Below are positions 1 through 11,036 of a stretch of 64,000 bases of DNA, in pieces (the stretch's first letter is position 1; each line of letters opens with the position of its first letter). Source of the DNA: Toxoplasma gondii ME49 (lineage: Eukaryota > Apicomplexa > Conoidasida > Eucoccidiorida > Sarcocystidae); NCBI RefSeq assembly GCF_000006565.2, contig NC_031477.1, positions 2,822,043 to 2,886,042 of the forward strand. Reading direction: 5' to 3'. A model generated the notes under the pieces. The model had not been told where the DNA came from and did no database searches. It worked only from the letters and a program-made list of their open reading frames with translations. The translations under genes and the position numbers were made by a program.

Positions 1-3000
1 ATGCAGCGAATAAATCAGAAGAACGCCTTTCAAGTTGACCTCATCGACCGCCTCGCCCTCGTCGTCCACCAGCAACTCGTCAAGACGGACAACGCCGTTC
101 TCACGGTAGGCCCGAGGATGCGGTTAGCTCTCTCCAGCATCCCCTGGGGTCGTTGGGTGCATGGCCTTCTGTGCCGTCATGTGAATCAGAGAAGCTTCCT
201 CGTTTCCGATGTTTCGCGGGATCTCGTTTCATTCGGTTGCACCTCTCTTCTCGCAGAAGGCGAGTCAAAGGGACTGAAAGGACTCGAGCACCTAGAAACG
301 CCTTCGCCCCTACGCCAGTGCAGATCCGAACAACGCTATGGCGGCCGTCAAGCCGTGGGGTACCTGTGGCGCGAAACAGGAGTCCGAGCAGCCTCTGGGT
401 ACTCGGCGGCCGCGAGAGGACCTTGACGTCGTAGAGTGTCAACCGCTAGACAAAGCGTCGATCAGAGACCTTGGCCTCCACTGGATGCGCGGCTCCCGGT
501 CTCGCTCTGGTTCGAGGCTTCCTTTCGACGGATTGTAGTAGCGAACGATGTGAGTGATCTCACCCTTCTCCTCTTCCTGTTTCTACGTCTGTTGTCTCCT
601 CGCTGTTCCCGTAGGACGGCACCGATGGACAGGCGCCGGCTCTGCTCGACGGCGCCTCCTCGCCAGACCTCAGCAGCACCTCGGAACTCTCGCGAACCGG
701 GAGAGGCGAAGAAGGCGAAGAAGGCATTACCTTTACACATGTCTCCTCGGCAGTGGAAGGCGCGACGCGCGTCTACGGCTACCGGGTCGAGGCTGTCTAC
801 GACCAGACGTACCATGTGCGTTTGCAAAAACATGGCGGTCCTCCCGCGTCCTCTTGGATGCGAAAGACGCATGGGGGTGAACCATTCACCTGTGGATGTT
901 TGACTCCTTCGCGATCTACCTCCTGAGCTACCTCTTGATCACCTTCTGGATCTATTTCTTTGATCTCCTTCTGGGTCTTTCTCTTGGCCTTCTCCTTGAA
1001 CTACCTCTTGAGCTACCTCTTGATCATCTTCTGGATCTATTTCTTTGATCTCCTTCTGGGTCTTTCTCTTGGCCTTCTCCTTGAACTACCTCTTGAGCTA
1101 CCTCTTGATCACCTTCTGGATCTATTTCTTTGATCTCCTTCTGGGTCTTTCTCTTGGCCTTCTCCTTGAACTACCTCTTGAGCTACTTCTTGATCACCTT
1201 CTGGATCTACTTCTTTGATCTCCTTCTGGTTCTTTCTCTTGGCCTTCTCCTTGAGCTACCTCTTGAGCTACCTCTTGATCACCTTCTGGATCTATTTCTT
1301 TGATCTCCTTCTGGTTCTTTCTCTTGGCCTTCTCCTTGAGCTACCTCTTGAGCTTCCTGGTGATCTACCTCTTGTTCTCTCTCTTGTTCTCTCTCTTGGC
1401 CTTCTCCTTGAGCTACCTCTTGAGCTACTTCTTGATCACCTTCTGGATCTACTTCTTTGATCTCCTTCTGGTTCTTTCTCTTGGCCTTCTCCTTGAGCTA
1501 CCTCTTGAGCTACCTCTTGATCACCTTCTGGATCTACTTCTTTGATCTCCTTCTGGTTCTTTCTCTTGGCCTTCTCCTTGAGCTACCTCTTGAGCTACCT
1601 CTTGATCACCTTCTGGATCTACTTCTTTGATCTCCTTCTGGTTCTTTCTCTTGGCCTTCTCCTTGAACTACCTCTTGAGCTATCTCTTGTTCTCTCTCTT
1701 GTTCTCTCTCTTGTTCTCTCTCTTGTTCTCCTCCGGCTACTCTGCCGTTGTGGGCGAGCTTTTTCGCGCTGCATCCCGCCATTTCTCGCTTCTTGCTTGC
1801 CCCTGATAGGAGCGGGTTGTTGTGTTGCGCATGCAGGTACTGAACTTGATGAGCTCCTCGCGACAGGGCCAGGGAGGCGAGGATGCTGGGGACGGCGACG
1901 CTGCGGCGCATCCGACTCGTAGGGGCCGCCACCACCAGCAGCTGGCCCTCTTCAAGAAAGGCGGAGCGAGCACACTAGCGCCTGCCTCCGAAATCACAGA
2001 GTCGCAGATCGAAAAAGACAGCTGTGTCGATCCCTATTTTCTGTGAGCTGAACTAATGTCCTCCGCCTGCCAGGCGCCAGTGTGTGTGTCTATATCTCTT
2101 TGCATATAATATAAACATTGTGCATCCAGTCCATATATATTGCATAGAAATGTAGCGTAAATTAAGTATTGAATGTTCACTCTCTGTATATATGTAGAGG
2201 GGTATATAAGCCTGAGCCCATGCTGTCGATTCGTTGCTGCGGTCCATGTTTGCGTTTCACGAACTGCTGTAGTCTTTGTTTGGATGATTGTCTATTGTGT
2301 TTCTATTCTTACCTCTGCCTATCGCATCTGTGGAACCGTGTGTCTGTACACCCACAGATGTACATGGATACGTTTGTATGCATATGGATGTATCTGCATT
2401 GGCGTTTTTTCGTGAGAAGTCCTGAATAAAATGTCTCCGACCGCAGCTGTCGAGCGCGTCTCCACGATGTCTTCTTTTTCCAGGAAAATCTCGGGCATGT
2501 TTGACCAGGCAGGCGCGAAGGGGCTGCTCTTAGCAAATCTGGAAGTGGATACTTCCCTGCGAATGAAACTCGACGGCGAATGTCGAGCCTTCCCTACAGG
2601 CGTTCTGCGAAACGGCCGAGAGAAGGGCAACGCTGCGCGGGAGGAGACAGAGGCTAATCACGCCCCGGAAGAGACGGCGGAGGTCGCGGAACCGAGTGTC
2701 GACTGTGCATTTCTGAGAGGTACAGAAAAAGCAAGAAGAACAAATCCGTTCGTCTGTCCCATGCCAGCGCATCATGTCGCCTCTCACAATGCCGGGCTTC
2801 TCGGCGGATCTCCACAGAGACGAGAAGCCGGACAAGGAGCTTTGCCGCTGGCTTCTCCACCTTCTGTGCTCCGTCGACTTCTTCCGGCTTTCGCTATCAG
2901 ACTGACATCCTAGAGACGCGTGCGCCTCCTTTCTTTTTCGCTCGGTTTCCACTTACTTTTCGGTGGAGTTTGAGAGGACAGGCGTTGCCTTTTGGGGGCT

Positions 3001-6000
3001 GTCCACGCCGGTTGTCGACTTGATTTCTTTCGATGTTGACTCGCGGCTTCTCCGTTCTCTGTGCATGCCTTCCTGTCCTCTCGCTGCTCCTCAGCGTCTC
3101 TGCGTTTCCGTTCTGGCGGCGTTTTGTCTTGGCCCCGTCCAGTCGACTGTTCGTTCTCGTCGCATGTTCACCTTGGGTCTCTCATCCCGCGCACACCGCT
3201 TGCGGTTTCTGCCTCTTTCTAGATCTCCTTTTGGCCGGGGAGACCCCCGCGTCGGTTCTCGCCCTCGACATCTGCGAGAAACCGATCGGTCACTTTCGCG
3301 AGCTTCTGCAGAGGTACGCGAAAGTTCTTCGCAGATAGGCGGCAGTCTTCTGCTGCTGCGTTCGCGCTGCCGCATTCATCGGCGTCGCGTTTCGTTGTCG
3401 CTGTCGGCGTCTTTCTCTCAGCTTGGAGAAGTCCGCTTACGTCTGACTACGGAGCCTCCGCATCCGTTCCACGCTGTCACAGTGAGGTGCCGTCTCCTTT
3501 TCGCATGCGTTTTGAATGCGTTCTTTCTTTCCACTGGCTCCGTGTGTCTGTGGTGGGCCTCCTGAGTTTTCGCGACATTTGCGTTTCTTCATGTTCTTGC
3601 TGTCTCTCTTCGGCGTCTGTTTCTCGTCGAACCGGCCTTCTCTGTGCTCTCCGGAGACAGGCCTGCCCGTGTCTCCGTTAGGCGAAGTCTCTCTTTGGCC
3701 TGCGTCCACATCGCAACTCTGTGTCGTTCCTGAACGAGATGTTCCAGCGTTCGTTGCAGTGGCAAAAGTATTTGGTCCAACGCAGGCAGTATGGTAGAAC
3801 TTATGGTGCCGTGTCTTGTGTCTCTATACAGCCTACGGCGCGGTCGAGATGTCAAGGCCGGCGACGCTCTCTCCGAAGCGGAAGAGGAGACGAATGAGCT
3901 CGATGTAGACGACGACGTGAGTGCATCCGATCTCCAGTTTTCTGTCTTTCTCTTACTTTCACTTCTTCTCAGCATTTCAGCAGTCCCGCTCTCTTCACCA
4001 GGCTTCGCCGACCGTGGCGCTGTCGCTTTCTTGTATGGAAGCCCCTTTGTGTCAGGTGCATTTCCTCACTCCTGGGCGTCTCCTTTGTCTGTCGCCTTCC
4101 CTCGCTTTCTTCGTTCTCAGTCCACCCGCACTGGTCTGTCACTCTCGCGAGTAGGCTGTGCCCGAGTTCCTCGTTGCCGCATATCTCTGTACCGCGGCGC
4201 CTTCTTCGTCTTCTCCCCCTTCTCGCTCTCTGATTGTCGGTCCGTTGTAGCGCATTTCTCTTCGCACGCGCCTCAGCGGATCTTCTGTGCATTCACTGGA
4301 AACGGCTGCTGGCCGCGTTTCTCCACTCGTCTCTCGCTTTTTTTTGCCTTCGGCCTGTTCGTTCTCTCACTGCCCTTCATCTCCGTCTGAGTCGCGGCTC
4401 CAAACGCCGACGGGGTGCCACAGGCCTTCCTTCCCCGCGCGTCGTTGGCCTCTGTAGCCGTCCATCTTTACCTTTCGAAATCTTGCATCTACGAAATATT
4501 TTGTCTCGCGATAGGTCTTGAGAACCTGACTTCCGAACCACCACAACAGGTTGCTCCATCGACGTTCGACAGTCGGTCAGACCCAGCAGTATTTCGCGCT
4601 GTGTTGCTCGGCTACCGCAGACTCTTTGCAGAATACTCCAGGGACTGTGTAGGGTGGAGGCTGTGCTATTGATGGGAGGTCTCTCGAGTCTGCCGTCCAA
4701 GCTACGTTTCAGGGAAAACGTATAACTAGCAAACGGGGGGGTCGTATACTCCATCGTTTGCTATGTAGAACTCGGCAATAAATGGCCTTCAGATGTCTGA
4801 AAGTTACCGGCTGCATGCCAGCCGAAAGGACGCCTTCCAGTTCGTTCAGAGGCAGAACAGTTGTGCCGGGTGATTCTGGTCGTGCGGGGGGGTGCTGGAC
4901 CGCCGCTCCACCTATCGTTTCTGTACAATGATTAGAAATCGAACTGTCCTCGAATCTCAGGATCGAGATGGCTGTGCCCCGCACAAAACTGTCACGACCT
5001 GGTTGGCGGATCGATTAGGCATCCAGCATAAGACATTTCTTCAAGAAATATATCTGAGTTCGAAACTTCTCTTGTCACCTACTAATGCGGCATTTCCACT
5101 CCAAACTTCACTCCCTGAAAACCATGAAAAATGCGTGTAACTACTCTATGAGGCGTTAAAAACTCTGTAAGTTCTGTTTGATTCCTCGGTGCAGATCCCC
5201 CAGCCGCAGAGCTCACCATGTCGATTTGTTTTTAGATGCTTGACGTCGACATGCAAGGGACGACGCTGGGGGACAGCGGCTTCCAACAGGCAACGCAGGA
5301 AGACGAGGAACTTCTGAAAATCGGCGAGAGTTACATGGACGACGAGGCGGCCTCGGGCGGGCTTCGAGAGGTCCTGGAGGCGCAGGAAGCCGAAAGTCGA
5401 GAAGTGACTCAAGACGACGAACTTTTTGGCGACGGCGTGGACTTTTTCTGTGACGGGCATGTTGGCGACGCAGACGACGACAGAGACGGCTCCTGGGATC
5501 GGCCAAGAGGTGAAATTCGAGAGCGAGATGCCGAAGGCGAACGCATTTTGTATGAGGTAGCAGCCGATGAGTCTAGCGGTAAGGCAAGACAACGGAGCCC
5601 GCGATGCGTTTTTCTGCTTCATCGTTCTCGCCTCTTGCGTTGCTCTTCAACGCTGTTCCCTCACTCTGCTGTCTTCGTTTCTCTCCCGAAGGTAGTATAC
5701 ATCCCAGAATAGGACTGGCTGTAGAAGCAGTAGATGTAAACAAACAACGACAACCAAGTCCTCAGAAGGGTGTGCAGCGGCTGCCTGTCTCTTCCGTTGC
5801 ACATTTCTTTCTTCAGCGTCGGGGGTGTGTGTTTTCTGTTCTGTGTAGATCTTCTCTGTTTTCTCTTGTACGGGTCTCTGTGTCTCTTCTCCTTTCGCTC
5901 GAGGCTTCTCTCTTTCATCATTCTTGTGCTTGGCTTTCTTCGTTGGACCTTCCGCGTAGATCGCCACCCTCTTCGTTTACCAGCAGTTTTTGTGTTGTTC

Positions 6001-9000
6001 GGCACACACCCAGCGGATGCCACCTAGACGCACCAGGCGGCCTGTGTGTTCCCTCGTTCCTTGCTCGTGTCTGAAGACTCGGTGTTCCCCCGTTCCTTCT
6101 GCAGATCTTTCTCCGTTTCTGTCCTGCTTTCTTCAACTTCAGCCAGCAGCTGCACGCACCCAAAGTCGTACTCGTTCGATCGCCTCGTCCCCGCCTTCTC
6201 GCAGATGCTCGGAGTGCCGGCTGGGGGGCATGGAGCCCAACTAGCGGCGAAGCGGGCCTTCGGGCTGGTGCCTACCGCGGCGGGGTCGCAGGGGGGCGGA
6301 GACCCAGAGGGTCGCGAGACCGGCCGGCGGCGAGGCTCAGGGGAGGAGACTTCTTCCTCGGGGTGTGTTGACTTCTTTCCCCTCTCGGCTAAAGGCAGTG
6401 CCGCTGCTGTCGGGAGACCATCAGCGCCGTCTGCGCGACTAACTGTGAAAGAGAGACAACTGAGAAAGCAAGAACAGTTCCGAGAAATGCTGGATCCTTT
6501 TCGCGTTGACATGTCGAATTTGGACACAAAGAGTGGAGGCCTGCCGCTCGGTTCCAAGTTCCAATGCTGTAAGCCAGCCGAGGGTAGCCGCCTGAGTGAC
6601 CCCGGTTTTTTTGATACAGGGCCGATAGGCGTAACCCTGTGAGAGACGAACAGATCTTCTTCGTACTGTCAGTCAGCGACGAAGTGCCAGGAAAGAGAAG
6701 GACTCCGAGGCGGCGGTCCGGACGAGCGCAAAGAGGCCGTCCGGTGCTCCACCTCCTGGAGACAGTGCGATGGACGGTCCGCGGCATGGCTTCGCATTTC
6801 TCCAGGATCGTGGAGTCTGCAACAAAGGGACTCGCTGTGTGTTTTCTGCGTCGCGTCGTTTCCAGTTGTAAAACTGCAGCTTCCGGCAAAAAAACGCTGT
6901 TGTGTCTGTGTGTTTCCTTTTCAGATGTTCCGAAGCCGCAGGAGAATGTAACAGTTGCGGTGAGGAGCCGAATCGCCAGTGGCGCTTCTCGCTTTCTTGT
7001 TCACAAGCGTTTGTGACGGTGTCTGTCTCTGTTTCTCTCTCCACTCTCTCCTTCTCTCTCTGTGCTCGCTACTCGCCTCTCCACGCAGGGGTGTACCTGG
7101 GTGTCGTTTGATAAATATCTATCGTGTCATGCGTCTGGACATGCAGACGAGCGGCCTTGGCGGTTTGTCCTGTCGACTTCTGGTTGATGTGTGAAACTGC
7201 GTCCGTTCCTTTGTTCCTTGGCCTGTTGGAGTGCAGTCGGACTTTACTTCCTCTCCATTTCTACACTCGCCGCATCTGCTCGTCTCTCTCGCAATGGTTC
7301 CCTCCAAGGAGATCCGTCTCCTCCGCCACACGGGTCCGTCTGTGGGCGACGGTTGGGCTCCAGACGGAGCCGGTAACTCCGGCGGGCGAGCGGGGCGAGA
7401 TCTCGGTCGCGGCGACAGCCAAGCGCCCGACGGACCGTGGGAAGCAACTTTCATCGACGCAGGAGATGACGGAGGTAACGCATATGCGAGAGAACGCACC
7501 GAAACCCACCACAGATCTGCAGCTCTCAACCTCACCACAAACGCTTTATTCAACTACATGTCGACTTATATATATATATATATATATATCGACACTCCGT
7601 GCGTGTCAACGGGGGTTTGCGCATAGATGTTTTGGTTAAAGTCGCCAGGGCGTTTCTTTCAGTATGTGTGGACAGGTGTGAATTGCAGGCCAAACCTCTC
7701 TCGGTTTCACCTTAGCCGGTTGTTCTTGTGTTTCTCTTCTCTTTTCCTTGCGACTTTTCCAGGACTCGAAGACGACAGTTTCTGGTCTGCCGCGGCCCAT
7801 GGGCCGCTGCTGAAAGAAAGCGCACTGGAAGCCGCAGACGCGAAGGCTCAAACGCTTTTGGAGGGCGGCGGGGGCCTTGACCGCGACTGGTCAGATACAG
7901 CATGGGCAGGAGGAGAGAATGATCAAGCTTCGTGTAAGCCTTGTCTTACTCTACCTGTTGATAAACGATTTCTTGGCGGGTGTTTTCTTGATTTTCATTG
8001 GGGTAGAGCGGCAGAAGACTCTCTGCTACGGTTGTGGCGCAAAGCCTGCCTACGCGCCACGAAGAGCATCGTTCGGGCCTCGTCTGGTTGTCTTCATCTT
8101 TGATCTTTTCCACTGCGCTCCAGACGGTCCCTGAGTTTCAGCGGTCTTCGTACGTCCCCATATTCACACGTCTTGAACACCGTATATGATTACAACAGAG
8201 ATACACATGGTCATCTGGGGTCGTTCGCTTTAGCACAGTGTCTAAACTTGGTGCATTCATGCGTAGCAAGACTGACGGGATTCCAGCCCAGCTTACGCCT
8301 TTGTTCTCTCGCGTTTCTTTCTTTTTTTCTGCACATTCGCGCATGCAGCGTACATTGCCCACCTTTTCGAGCGGGGCGATGCGGCGAGCCGCGGCGGCGC
8401 TGCGGGCCTGTCTCTGGGCGATATCGTCCTGCTGGCGGAGCCCCAGAAGGTGCGAGAGTTTCGGGGACCGGCCGGGGCGAAGACTCTTGAAGCGAGGTTT
8501 TCTCAGGGTGGGCGCGCATGCAGGAAGGAGACATTGCGGATATGCTAACTTCTTTATACCGATCTAACTTGGTTGTAGCGAGGAGACAGAAGCGAAGGAC
8601 TCACTCAGAAGACAACAGTGAGAGCTGAAAAAGAACCCGGCAACGCCAGAACGCGAGAGACCTCACCTGTAAGAGAACCACGGCGCAAGCAAGAGATCGA
8701 ATTTGTATCCTTTGTCTGGAAATCGTCAAACTTCGCAGGTTGGAGTTAGCGAACTTCGCCTGAGCATTCCGTCGCGCTACGTGGACGTAGCTGTGGTGAA
8801 AAAGGCACTGAAAACTGCTCTGGGCGTCGTTCCAGATTTCTCTGCTGACCAGGACGCAGAGAACTCGGCGCTCAGAAGAAAGCGGAAACGCGACATGCTA
8901 ACGGCCCCCGGCGAGGAAGAGCCCCAGGAAGAAGACGATGTCGACAGCTGCCTAGACAGCGTAGACGGGGAAACAAAGGAACCGTGCAGAGACCTGGTAG

Positions 9001-9444
9001 GCTCTCCGTGTATGGGTTTAATGGTAGACTCCACTAGAATCGCTCATGTCGGTAGGACTTATGTATTTGCAATGTTGGGTCTGTACTGACGATACGGTAC
9101 CTTCTTTATATCCGTCTATATTCGAGGTTCGAAGTGAGCATTTGGCGTCGGGAATCGCGGACTCCCAAAGCACTAAACTCGGAGAAGAGAACCGTCACAT
9201 GCATGCATACCCTGATAGCAAAAATAAAGACTCTGGATTGGCAACACTCCATCCGCTGCACGCGTCTCCGTCCTGACCGTCCGGCGGTCCCTCGACTGCC
9301 CTCAGGGAATCGCCCGCGAGCCTTCGTCTTGGTTCTTCGCCTTCCTGCCAGTTCAAATACGGCCGCTGCTGCGCGGGGGCTAATGGTGTCCGTGGCGTTC
9401 AGACGGTTGCGCTTTGCTCATACACACACAAATATATATATATA

Positions 9445-9476
<32 letters not shown>

Positions 9477-10180
9477 TAAAGGGTTTTGTACCTGTGTGTG
9501 TGTGTGCTTGTCCACTGGCTCACGCGTCTGTAAATGCCTTTCGTTCTCCCGTAGGCGCTCTGGAATCCCCGCGGCCGGCGCGACGGTATCGATTTCGAAA
9601 CACTCTGTGCAGAGGTAACCGAGGGGTCCTGAACAAATAGGCACACGAAGCAGATTCTCGAGAAGCGTTTCCTTGTCGTCAGTCTGTTCAGAGGTTTTCT
9701 CTCCTGGCACGCTCGTAGGCGGCGTCTTCCGACGCCTTCTATTCATGCAGCGTTTGCTGCCGTCATACGTCCACGCATGCGCAGATGCTTTGTCGCAACA
9801 GTGCGTTCGTATAGAGGCGGATGTCGCCTACAGATGCACAGGCATATGCACATCCACGTATACCCATATATATATATATATATATATATGAGGGAGGTGT
9901 ACGGTGCTGCAGTTTGGCTGCTGTTCACTTTATTTTTTTCAATGACCCGGTACATCCGTTCAGGATTTTGCTCAGCGGCAAGGCGTTGAATGAGGTGGGA
10001 AGGTACCCAGAGAAATAATCTGGGTTTAGAGTTTCTGCTTCTTGCGTTTGATTTTCTGTCTTGTTCAAGACGACGAGGAAGCTTCCGTCGACTGAGAAAG
10101 CGAACCTCTCCCCCCAGATGTTGTTTGTCTGTCTCCTCTACACCTGCAATGAAGAAAGTAGGAGCGACATCGAAAGATAG
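1..10180 (+). CDS. CAPH: Condensin I kleisin subunit CAP-H (NCAPH/Brn1/Barren), multi-exon, 5' end probably cut by window
   Basis: Condensin I kleisin, which bridges the SMC2/SMC4 heads and carries the HEAT-repeat subunits during mitotic chromosome compaction in the nucleus. Exons with matching phases: <1-105, 615-815, 1837-2042, 2484-2719, 3223-3313, 3832-3916, 5236-5578, 6143-6568, 6925-6959, 7309-7474, 7763-7933, 8349-8449, 8739-8996, 9555-9614, 10070-10180; they sum to 865 codons including the stop. Recognised blocks: KNAFQVDLID (human TKNAFGLHLID); VYGYRVEAVYDQTYHVL across the 815/1837 junction (human IYAVRVDAVHADVYRVL); DPYFLKISGMFDQAGAKGLL across 2042/2484; LLAEPQKVGVSELRL across 8449/8739, then YVDVAVVKKALKTAL; and a C-terminal winged-helix block with LSPQMLFVCLLYTCNEE (human LSIPLAFACLLHLANEK). 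The middle is acidic and disordered. Human CAP-H has about 70-80 residues before its KNAF block, so the first exon probably continues upstream of the window, although an ATG sits at base 1. The last exon appears frame-broken (separate entry). CAP-H2 was considered and fits worse. Exon edges are inferred from GT/AG and phase, not from cDNA. Confidence 0.92.
912..1733. repeat. 85-bp-period pyrimidine-biased minisatellite inside CAP-H intron 2
   Basis: A tandem array made of diverged 12-13-mers of the CTACCTCTTGAG / CTCTTGATCACC type, grouped into a higher-order unit of exactly 85 bp. The landmark TTGA(A/G)CTACC recurs at 996, 1081, 1166, 1251, 1336, then 1408 (a 72-bp step), 1493, 1578 and 1663. 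The array ends in pure CTCTTGTTCTCT-like short repeats up to about 1733. Because 85 is not a multiple of 3, the leucine-rich open frames crossing it are artefacts. It lies wholly within the inferred intron 816-1836, so the transcript would carry a long CU-rich tract. Confidence 0.95.
7567..7589. repeat. (TA)n microsatellite in a CAP-H intron
   Basis: A near-perfect TA dinucleotide run inside the intron between exons 7309-7474 and 7763-7933. Confidence 0.95.
9432..9475. repeat. (AT)n microsatellite with one interruption, CAP-H intron
   Basis: An AT dinucleotide run broken once by TTTA, in the intron between exons 8739-8996 and 9555-9614. A palindromic ATGCATGCAT lies about 230 bp upstream in the same intron. 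Confidence 0.95.
9867..9889. repeat. (TA)n microsatellite in the last CAP-H intron
   Basis: A pure TA dinucleotide run in the intron between exons 9555-9614 and 10070-10180. Confidence 0.95.
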
Positions 10181-10260
10181 GCTTGCCGGAGACGGCGACA
10201 GACTGCCTGAGAGCAGACGACGTTGTGCGAGACGCAACTGAGCGAGAAGAGAAAGACTAG
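10171..10260 (+). other. Out-of-frame continuation of the CAP-H C-terminus (apparent one-base frame break)
   Basis: In the frame of the conserved block, CAP-H stops at 10178-10180, eight residues after the conserved NE pair. The next frame, open to the TAG at 10258-10260, reads IGLPETATDCLRADDVVRD. Its spacing and residues resemble the end of human CAP-H (LKLEGTEDLSDVLVRQGD). The switch needs a one-base difference close to the GAAAG at 10172-10176. No intron fits, since fewer than 20 bases separate the frames. An alternative is a weak donor at 10158 (AAA|GTAGGA) spliced to 10312, which would end in a different short tail. A collection/assembly error, a natural frameshift and a genuinely shortened tail all remain possible. 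Confidence 0.6.
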
Positions 10261-10557
10261 AGGGATCCACCGAAGGCAGCGAGAGGAACAGAGACAGAGA
10301 GACGACAACTGCAGTTCAAGAGTTAAGGCGAGACTCCCTGATCGTTATCTAGATCCGGAACGGGCGCAACAGTTCCGTCTTGAGCTGCACGATCGGTGTC
10401 TTTGTATCCTCTAAGTTTGCTGGATTACTTTGATCAAGTAGCGTCACAGGCGACGGTGGACCCCGGTCGTCCAGACAGGAAAAGGGAGGTGTTACTTGCG
10501 TCGCCTTGTTTGTTTACTGTCCCCTTATGCCGCCCTTGGTGTCCCTGTTGTCTCCAG

Positions 10558-11036
10558 CACTCCATCTGGAACAGTCTGCAGACTTCTCGTCGTTTTCCGC
10601 CTTCGTGCATGCGCCGACGGACTGGCACATGCGCGACGACGCCGAAGCTGTCCGCGTACTGGACACTGTGAGGCATTACACTCCCCTCGCGCTTCCTGCT
10701 GTCCCAGAGAAAAAGAAGAAAGAGACTCTCAGTCTCGAAGCTCCTTCTGCCGAAAGCGCCGCAGACGACGGCGGCGCGGCGGGAGACGCGGACGACGCGC
10801 AGAGTCCTGCGAAAAGGCGGGGTGCGCTGGGCGACGAAGAGAGGAGACAGAAACGAAGGCGGGAGGGCAGAGGAGGGAAGCACGAAGAAGGAAACCGGAA
10901 AGGACACAGAGACGAAGAGACGGGCAGCAAGAAGCGAAGAGGCAAGAAGCGAAGAAAGGAGGACAGCGACGAATCTTCAGACGGAAGTGACGATGAGGAA
11001 GCAGCCGCGAGCGAGGACAGAGACGGGAGTTGCTGA
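10558..11036 (+). CDS. Orphan terminal coding exon of an unrecognised protein with basic and acidic tail
   Basis: I do not recognise this product. An acceptor (TTGTCTCCAG) precedes 159 complete codons in phase 1. The exon begins with a fairly ordered stretch containing SSFSAFVHAPTDWHMRDD and VRVLDTVRHYTPLALP. It then becomes Lys/Arg/Glu-rich with KKRRGKKRRK, a likely nuclear localisation signal, and ends in an acidic Ser/Asp/Glu tail before a TGA. Composition and codon use resemble coding DNA of the neighbouring genes. Upstream coding-like pieces are YLDPERAQQFRLELHDR in one frame (about 10348-10397) and SLLDYFDQVASQATVDP in another (about 10417-10467), but neither joins this exon in a compatible phase. 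The exon may belong to a small gene lying between CAP-H and the giant gene downstream, or it may be a broken copy. Confidence 0.5.

Noticed and set aside
436..548. Possible extra CAP-H exon ending in ASFRRIVVAND|GTGAGT
   Set aside because: Phases would allow it, but splicing 105 directly to 615 keeps the family alignment and the segment matches nothing in kleisins; left out of the model.
1215..1922. Leucine-rich open frames suggesting small membrane proteins
   Set aside because: They are readings of the 85-bp repeat array, whose period is not a multiple of three and which lies inside a CAP-H intron.
8579..8667. Possible CAP-H exon with a GTAAGA donor (RGDRSEGLTQKTTVRAEK)
   Set aside because: Joining 8449 directly to 8739 restores the conserved AEPQKV block, which this exon would interrupt.
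9199..9208. ATGCATGCAT palindrome resembling an AP2-binding or promoter motif
   Set aside because: Sits inside a CAP-H intron with no start site nearby; probably chance next to microsatellite DNA.
1..10180. Condensin II kleisin CAP-H2
   Set aside because: The KNAF..LID, DP.F.K..GMFD and AEPQKV blocks are those of CAP-H; CAP-H2 shares only the general VY..KVE pattern.
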